Assembly: GCA_002816585.1 (NCBI GenBank)
Contig: MUCT01000019.1
Span: forward strand, 1-15,830
DNA from: SAR202 cluster bacterium Io17-Chloro-G6
Lineage (GTDB): Bacteria; Chloroflexota; Dehalococcoidia; UBA3495
DNA length: 15,830 bases
Direction of reading: 5' to 3'
Positions 15,310 to 15,830 of the stretch are shown here, one piece after another. The notes under the pieces are model-generated. The model searched no databases. It saw only the letters and a list, made by a program, of their open reading frames with translations, and was not told the DNA's origin. The position numbers and the translations under genes were made by a program. Positions within the stretch are counted from its first letter, which is position 1; every line of letters begins with the position of its first letter.

Positions 15310-15363
15310 TTGAAAGAATACGCTAAAGTGAAAGAATACGCTAAAGTGAAAGAATACGCTAAA
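15310..15363 (+). repeat. Three tandem 18-bp repeats at the start of the ABC ATPase gene
   Basis: The unit KTGAAAGAATACGCTAAA is present three times without spacer (15310-15327, 15328-15345, 15346-15363); the last two are identical (GTG...) and the first begins TTG. A partial fourth, GAATATGC, follows at 15364. The unit length is a multiple of three and encodes the hexapeptide (L/V)KEYAK, so copy-number change would keep the frame. Each unit opens with a codon that can start translation. Confidence 0.95.
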
Positions 15364-15783
15364 GAATATGCAGTTTTTGCTGAAGGACTCGTGCGCAATT
15401 TCGACCAGGTAAAGGCGGTCGACTCCGTTGATCTTGCGGTATCGAGCGGCGAGATTTACGGCTTTCTCGGGCCTAACGGCGCGGGCAAATCAACCATCGT
15501 GCGCATGCTGACCACTCTACTGATGCCCACTGAAGGCCGCGCCTTTGTTGCCGGAAAGGATGTAGTCCAAAAGGCGCAGGAAGTGCGTCTGAGCATTGGC
15601 GTGGCGCTGCAAGACGCAGCGTTGGACAATAAACAGACCGGACGTGAACTGTTGCGGTTTCAGGGGCGTCTATATGGCCTTTCCGGCCGGGAAATAGACC
15701 AGCGCATGAAAGAGCTATCGTCCTTGATTGACATCGCAGGGCAATCGCATCTGATTGGAGGCGAGGTGGCAATAGTAGTATAG
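15310..15783 (+). pseudogene. Truncated DrrA-type ABC transporter ATP-binding protein
   Basis: The 157-residue product matches the first half of daunorubicin-resistance-type (DrrA/ABC-2 exporter) ATPases. After three KEYAK repeats it has the usual start phrase EYAVFAEGLVRNF near 19-31, Walker A GPNGAGKS at 54-61, and Q-loop Gln101 in VALQDAALD, then TGRELLRFQGRLYGL. It ends with GEVAIVV and TAG before the signature motif, Walker B, D-loop and H-loop, so it cannot hydrolyse ATP in the normal way; full members have about 310-330 residues. The TTG at 15310 is taken as start because GGAG at 15298-15301 is eight bases upstream; an ATG at 15289 and GTGs at 15328 and 15346 are alternatives. It is probably a pseudogene, but a short regulatory product cannot be excluded. 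Confidence 0.7.
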
Positions 15784-15813
15784 AAGTCATCTTAGGGGTG
15801 AGGAGGATGATTC

Positions 15814-15830
15814 ATGGAGGAAAGGCCGGC
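15814..15830 (+). CDS. Start of a gene that continues beyond the window
   Basis: GGTGAGGAGG at 15797-15806 is a very strong ribosome binding site and the ATG at 15814 lies seven bases after it. Only MEERP and part of a sixth codon are visible, so nothing can be said about the product. In ABC-2 type loci the ATPase is often followed by its membrane subunit, which is one possibility. The ATG at 15807 is too close to the ribosome binding site to be preferred. Confidence 0.45.

Noticed and set aside
15174..15326. 50-codon GTG frame (begins VNNPTVRPDSW) ending inside the 18-bp repeats
   Set aside because: No ribosome binding site, no known pattern, and it overlaps the ATPase start in another frame.
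15310..15363. CRISPR-like array
   Set aside because: The units abut without spacers, are only 18 bases long and are read in frame as protein.
1..15830. tRNA, rRNA, transposase or integrase genes
   Set aside because: I looked for the T-loop pattern GGTTCRANTCC with acceptor stems and for transposase-like frames on both strands and saw none.

Overview
The window looks like a piece of a Chloroflexota chromosome, most like the SAR202/Dehalococcoidia side. This is an inference from family style: lipoproteins whose lipobox runs into a Thr/Pro/Ala linker, two-paralog peptide-binding proteins with Dpp-type permeases, a group D (acyl-CoA-dehydrogenase-fold) flavin monooxygenase, and a zinc-ribbon/PQQ-propeller membrane protein. 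Nothing here (no rRNA, no tRNA) fixes the taxonomy.

Positions 1-10989, all on the + strand, form a peptide/nickel-type ABC importer locus. Two tandem paralogous substrate-binding lipoproteins (236-2062 and 2675-4504) each have their own upstream region, and each is followed by a perfect GC-rich hairpin. Then come the permeases DppB-like (4715-5638) and DppC-like (5673-6755). At the place where the first ATPase gene would be expected there is only a frameshifted N-terminal ATPase remnant (about 6783-6872), which is folded into a long stem-loop with a T-tract. A membrane-anchored zinc-ribbon plus beta-propeller protein (7155-8606) and an AT-rich spacer follow. Next come the two intact ATPases, DppD-like (9014-10021) and DppF-like (10018-10989), which overlap by GTGA. 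Together these genes would make a complete importer: either lipoprotein captures substrate, DppB/DppC form the channel, DppD/DppF power it.

Positions 10990-14459 hold an unrelated cluster: a TTG-initiated flavin-dependent monooxygenase-like protein (11458-12639, +) converging on an MFS drug/metabolite exporter (12702-13991, -), which lies downstream of a small cupin (14127-14459, -).

Positions 14460-15830 look like a decaying or recombined stretch: a fragment resembling an NTF2/SnoaL-like fold, a bidirectional terminator (15058-15087), and a DrrA-type ABC ATPase of only about 157 residues that stops before its signature motif and Walker B. Its start region is an 18-bp triplicated repeat in which each unit begins with a possible start codon. 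A new gene with a strong ribosome binding site starts at 15814 and runs out of the window.

I did not find a clearly new defence or mobile system. The most unusual items are the tandem duplication of binding proteins with promoter and with a perfectly conserved linker, the ATPase remnant/stem-loop, the propeller gene embedded in the transporter locus, and the repeat-built start of the truncated ATPase.
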